Shown here: piece after piece, positions 4,862-7,274 of the stretch
How the letters are laid out: the number at the start of each line of letters is the position of its first letter
Numbering within the stretch: the first letter of the stretch is position 1
Assembly: GCA_964541895.1 (NCBI GenBank)
Contig: CAZISM010000204.1
Coordinates: 1-7,274 of the forward strand
Origin: CAZISM01 sp964541895
GTDB taxonomy: Bacteria; Zhuqueibacterota; Zhuqueibacteria; Residuimicrobiales; Residuimicrobiaceae
DNA length: 7,274 bases
Direction of reading: 5' to 3'
The notes under the pieces: generated by a model
Database searches by the model: none
The model's input: the letters and a program-made list of their open reading frames with translations, nothing else
What the model was told of the DNA's origin: nothing
Program-made: the position numbers and the translations under genes

Positions 4862-7274
4862 TCAGGAGAGCCGGTCCAGCGGTAATCGGATCGTGACCTG
4901 GGTGCCGAGCCCTGTCGAGCTGGTAAGGTTGATAGAGCCGCCATGGTCTTCAATGATTTTTTTGGCGATAGAGAGCCCGAGACCGGTCCCGTTCGGCTTG
5001 GTGGTGTAAAACGGCTCAAAGATTTTTTCCAGTTCGCCAGCGGCGATGCCGACGCCGGTGTCGGAGATGACGATCGTCATACTATTTCCGCCATTCTTCC
5101 TGTTGTTTTTTTGCAAATCGTGTGCCAGTCCGGAGGTGATTTTCAATACGCCGCCGTGCGGCATGGCTTCAACGCCGTTTTCCAGAATGATCGCAAGAGC
5201 GATCAGCATCTGATTGTCATCCAAGGCCAGGACGGGCAACGGCTCTGTCAGGGCTTTGTCGATTTTTATATTGGGGCGCATATGCGACTCTATTTTTTGC
5301 AGAGCCAGCAGAATCAGGTCGTTGAGGTGGCTCGCCCGCCAAACCGGTTTTTCCAGCCGCGCCAGTTTTAAAAAACCGTCGATCGCCTGACGGATACGGC
5401 CGACCTCACCGGTTACATAATCGATATATCGGTCATAGGCTTTGCTCCTATCCAAAGCCTCTTTGGCATATTCCATTTGCAGCCGCTGCACGGCCAACAG
5501 CACTGATGACAGCGGTGTTTTGATCTGATGGGCCAGCCGCTGCGCCATAGTGGACCAGGCTATGGCGCGCATGGCCTGGATCTGTTCGCTGCGATCCTCC
5601 AGAAGCAGCAGGAGCCCTTTCAACTGTTCGCCGCTCGCCAGGAGCGGTCTGGCGCTAATCTGCAGGTTGGGGGTAACGTCCACCGTGGTGGGGGCGCGTC
5701 GGCTTTGCGCCGTTACGCCATGGTGCGACAGGCTCTCTTCAACGAGGGACAACACCGGCGGTCCCTGGTCTTTGAGCGTGCTGGAATAATGCAGGCCTTG
5801 CTGGAAATCGGTGATGCCGAGGAGGCGTTTTGCTTTTTCATTGATCTGCTGCACGAGGCCGTTGCGGTCGATAATCAGCACCCCGGAAAGCTCCATGTTT
5901 TGCAGAGCGTGTTGAGCGAGGTAGGGGATTTGCTGCTGTTTGTACCATCTGATGCCGAAAAAGAACAACAGCACCGCCAGCCCCCCGATCCCCAGGCCAC
6001 GCACGAGTTGGCGCCTGTTGTTTTCGGACAGGGCAAGATTGGGATTGAAGGCTAATATTGTACTTGCGTTTTTTGAGGAAACGTACACGCGGGGCTTTTT
6101 CTCGATTTGTATGATCTGCAAGGCGTCAACATCGAGGTCACACCTCGCCAATAATCTCCACGCGTCCGAATAGACGTTGACAAAGTAGTTCGAATAGAGA
6201 CAGATTTCCTCCCGGCCGTCCTGATCAAGATCATGGATCAGGAATTTAGCATTGCGCAGTCCAGTGTTTTGCACCTTGAGCCGGGTTAAGTCTTTGGCGC
6301 GCAGCTCTATCGTCCCGTCCATATGCACCAACAAAAATTCGGTATCGCCGTCGTGGTCAAAATCTTTAATGATCGTTTGTGTTGCGATCTGTCCGGCCAG
6401 TTTTTCCTTGCGCTGCCATCGTTTGTTCAGGTAATCATAGATCCCGATATACGATGAATCTGTTTGGCCGGAATACAGTATGAGAAAATTCACGACCTGA
6501 TGTGAGGAATCGGGCAGGAGGTAAGCCGCCGATTTGCCGGAAAGGGGCGATAGCTCAATATGATAGGGCTTTTCCTGCAAGGAATTGAACACGAGAAAAT
6601 AGGCATGACGATCATCGGTGCCGTTCACCAGCCTGCCGTCACTATTATCCGGCGCGGCGCTGCCGCTAAAGTATTCAAGAGCGCCATCCGCGTCCAGGTC
6701 AGCAGCTTGCGGTTCATTCAGCTGCGCGCCGACTCTGTTTATGGGCAGCGTGCGGCCACCGGGATACTCCATAGCCAGCAGGCCTCTCGGCTGGTAGGAA
6801 TAGCTGGTGTGCAGCGAAAAAATAATGAACAGCTTTTCTTCATGGCGCTGGACGGCGATTGCGCTTGCATGGCATTCCCAGGTATAGCCTTTACGTGGCT
6901 TGCCGGTTGCGAGAAAATACGGGCCACTCAATCGCTCACCCTTGTGATCATGAATGTGCAGGTACAGTGAATCGCCGCTGATGTGATCGATGAATATTTC
7001 TTTTCTGCCGTCCTGGTCAATGTCAAAAGTAAAGACGTTTATGCAGCGGGCTTGAGAAAAATTGACCTGCGACTGATTTCTTTCCTTGTAAATATCAGAG
7101 GGGGTGATAAAGGGCGGCGTCTGGTGTTCCACGTCGTTAAAACCATGGACCGTGATGGACTCGCTGGTCCCATCGCCGTCCAAATCATCGACCAGATTTT
7201 CGATCGATGGATCATGGGGCGTTTTATGTTCAACGGTCAGCAGGTATGGAAGCAGGGTGGGGTGGACCCGGCTG
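4862..7274 (-). CDS. Sensor histidine kinase with FG-GAP/VCBS-like sensor region (5' end beyond window)
   Basis: The frame stays open to the window edge, giving at least 803 residues; numbering here starts at the first whole codon in the window. The N-terminal region of about 420 residues carries five D-x-D-x-D-G calcium-loop motifs, starting at about 30, 84, 192, 304 and 348, followed by acidic/E-(I/Y/F)-hydrophobic strands. This is the FG-GAP/VCBS beta-propeller pattern of exported proteins. One membrane segment, about 426-442 (GGLAVLLFFFGI), precedes a PAS-like region (GVLIIDRNG…INEKAKRLLGI, about 464-487). The kinase core has the H-box AHQIKTPLS with phospho-acceptor H582, N-box N699, G1 DTGVGI (738-743), the F-box FEPFYTTK and G2 GTGLGLSIAKKI. 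It groups with NtrB/AtoS/ZraS-type kinases. The propeller is presumably periplasmic, which needs an export signal or membrane segment upstream of the window. A TTG at 7183 is open to both sides and is not the start. The regulator gene follows at 89 bases and is the likely phosphotransfer partner. Confidence 0.9.
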   Translation of the reverse strand, partial: SRVHPTLLPYLLTVEHKTPHDPSIENLVDDLDGDGTSESITVHGFNDVEHQTPPFITPSDIYKERNQSQVNFSQARCINVFTFDIDQDGRKEIFIDHISGDSLYLHIHDHKGERLSGPYFLATGKPRKGYTWECHASAIAVQRHEEKLFIIFSLHTSYSYQPRGLLAMEYPGGRTLPINRVGAQLNEPQAADLDADGALEYFSGSAAPDNSDGRLVNGTDDRHAYFLVFNSLQEKPYHIELSPLSGKSAAYLLPDSSHQVVNFLILYSGQTDSSYIGIYDYLNKRWQRKEKLAGQIATQTIIKDFDHDGDTEFLLVHMDGTIELRAKDLTRLKVQNTGLRNAKFLIHDLDQDGREEICLYSNYFVNVYSDAWRLLARCDLDVDALQIIQIEKKPRVYVSSKNASTILAFNPNLALSENNRRQLVRGLGIGGLAVLLFFFGIRWYKQQQIPYLAQHALQNMELSGVLIIDRNGLVQQINEKAKRLLGITDFQQGLHYSSTLKDQGPPVLSLVEESLSHHGVTAQSRRAPTTVDVTPNLQISARPLLASGEQLKGLLLLLEDRSEQIQAMRAIAWSTMAQRLAHQIKTPLSSVLLAVQRLQMEYAKEALDRSKAYDRYIDYVTGEVGRIRQAIDGFLKLARLEKPVWRASHLNDLILLALQKIESHMRPNIKIDKALTEPLPVLALDDNQMLIALAIILENGVEAMPHGGVLKITSGLAHDLQKNNRKNGGNSMTIVISDTGVGIAAGELEKIFEPFYTTKPNGTGLGLSIAKKIIEDHGGSINLTSSTGLGTQVTIRLPLDRLS

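Noticed and set aside
4224..5009. 261-codon plus-strand open frame opposite the regulator and kinase
   Set aside because: It is antisense to conserved AAA+ and receiver coding sequence. Its H/Q/G/D-rich composition is typical of a shadow of a GC-rich gene.
7181..7183. TTG as the start of the kinase
   Set aside because: The frame continues upstream to the window edge with coherent coding sequence (…ENLVDDLDGDG), and the TTG falls in the middle of a calcium-loop motif.

Overview
The window is a slice of a bacterial chromosome, probably from a Gram-negative FCB-group lineage such as KSB1, Calditrichota, Ignavibacteria or Zixibacteria. This is inferred from a secreted protein that ends in a Por/type IX secretion (T9SS) type A sorting domain with the signature QNYPNPFNPTT, and from an NtrC-type two-component pair. 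GC content is mixed: hand counts of sampled 60-base lines give roughly 60% in the regulator gene and low-to-mid 40s % in the lectin-like half of the secreted protein gene.

Layout, left to right. Bases 1-94 carry what may be the 3' end of a plus-strand gene that begins outside the window. Bases 95-335 are a convergent intergenic region with two hairpins, one of them a likely bidirectional terminator. The three main genes are all on the minus strand, so they read right to left: a sensor histidine kinase (7274 to 4862, open at the right edge of the window), a sigma-54-activating response regulator (4772 to 3414), and a 910-residue secreted modular surface protein (3068 to 336). The 345-base gap between the regulator and the secreted protein gene has no convincing gene. 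It holds a good -24/-12 (sigma-54) promoter match 47-62 bases upstream of the secreted protein's ATG.

How they may work together. The kinase has five D-x-D-x-D-G calcium-loop motifs of the FG-GAP/VCBS type in a probably exported region, then one membrane segment, a PAS-like region and an NtrB/AtoS-like kinase core. Its likely partner is the adjacent REC-AAA+-Fis regulator, whose sigma-54 contact motif reads GAFTDA instead of GAFTGA. The secreted gene next door has the matching promoter type. The simplest reading is a local circuit: an extracytoplasmic signal, a phosphorelay, and sigma-54-dependent expression of a cell-surface or secreted lectin-like protein carried by T9SS. The domain calls and promoter match are visible in the sequence. 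The regulatory link between them is inference.
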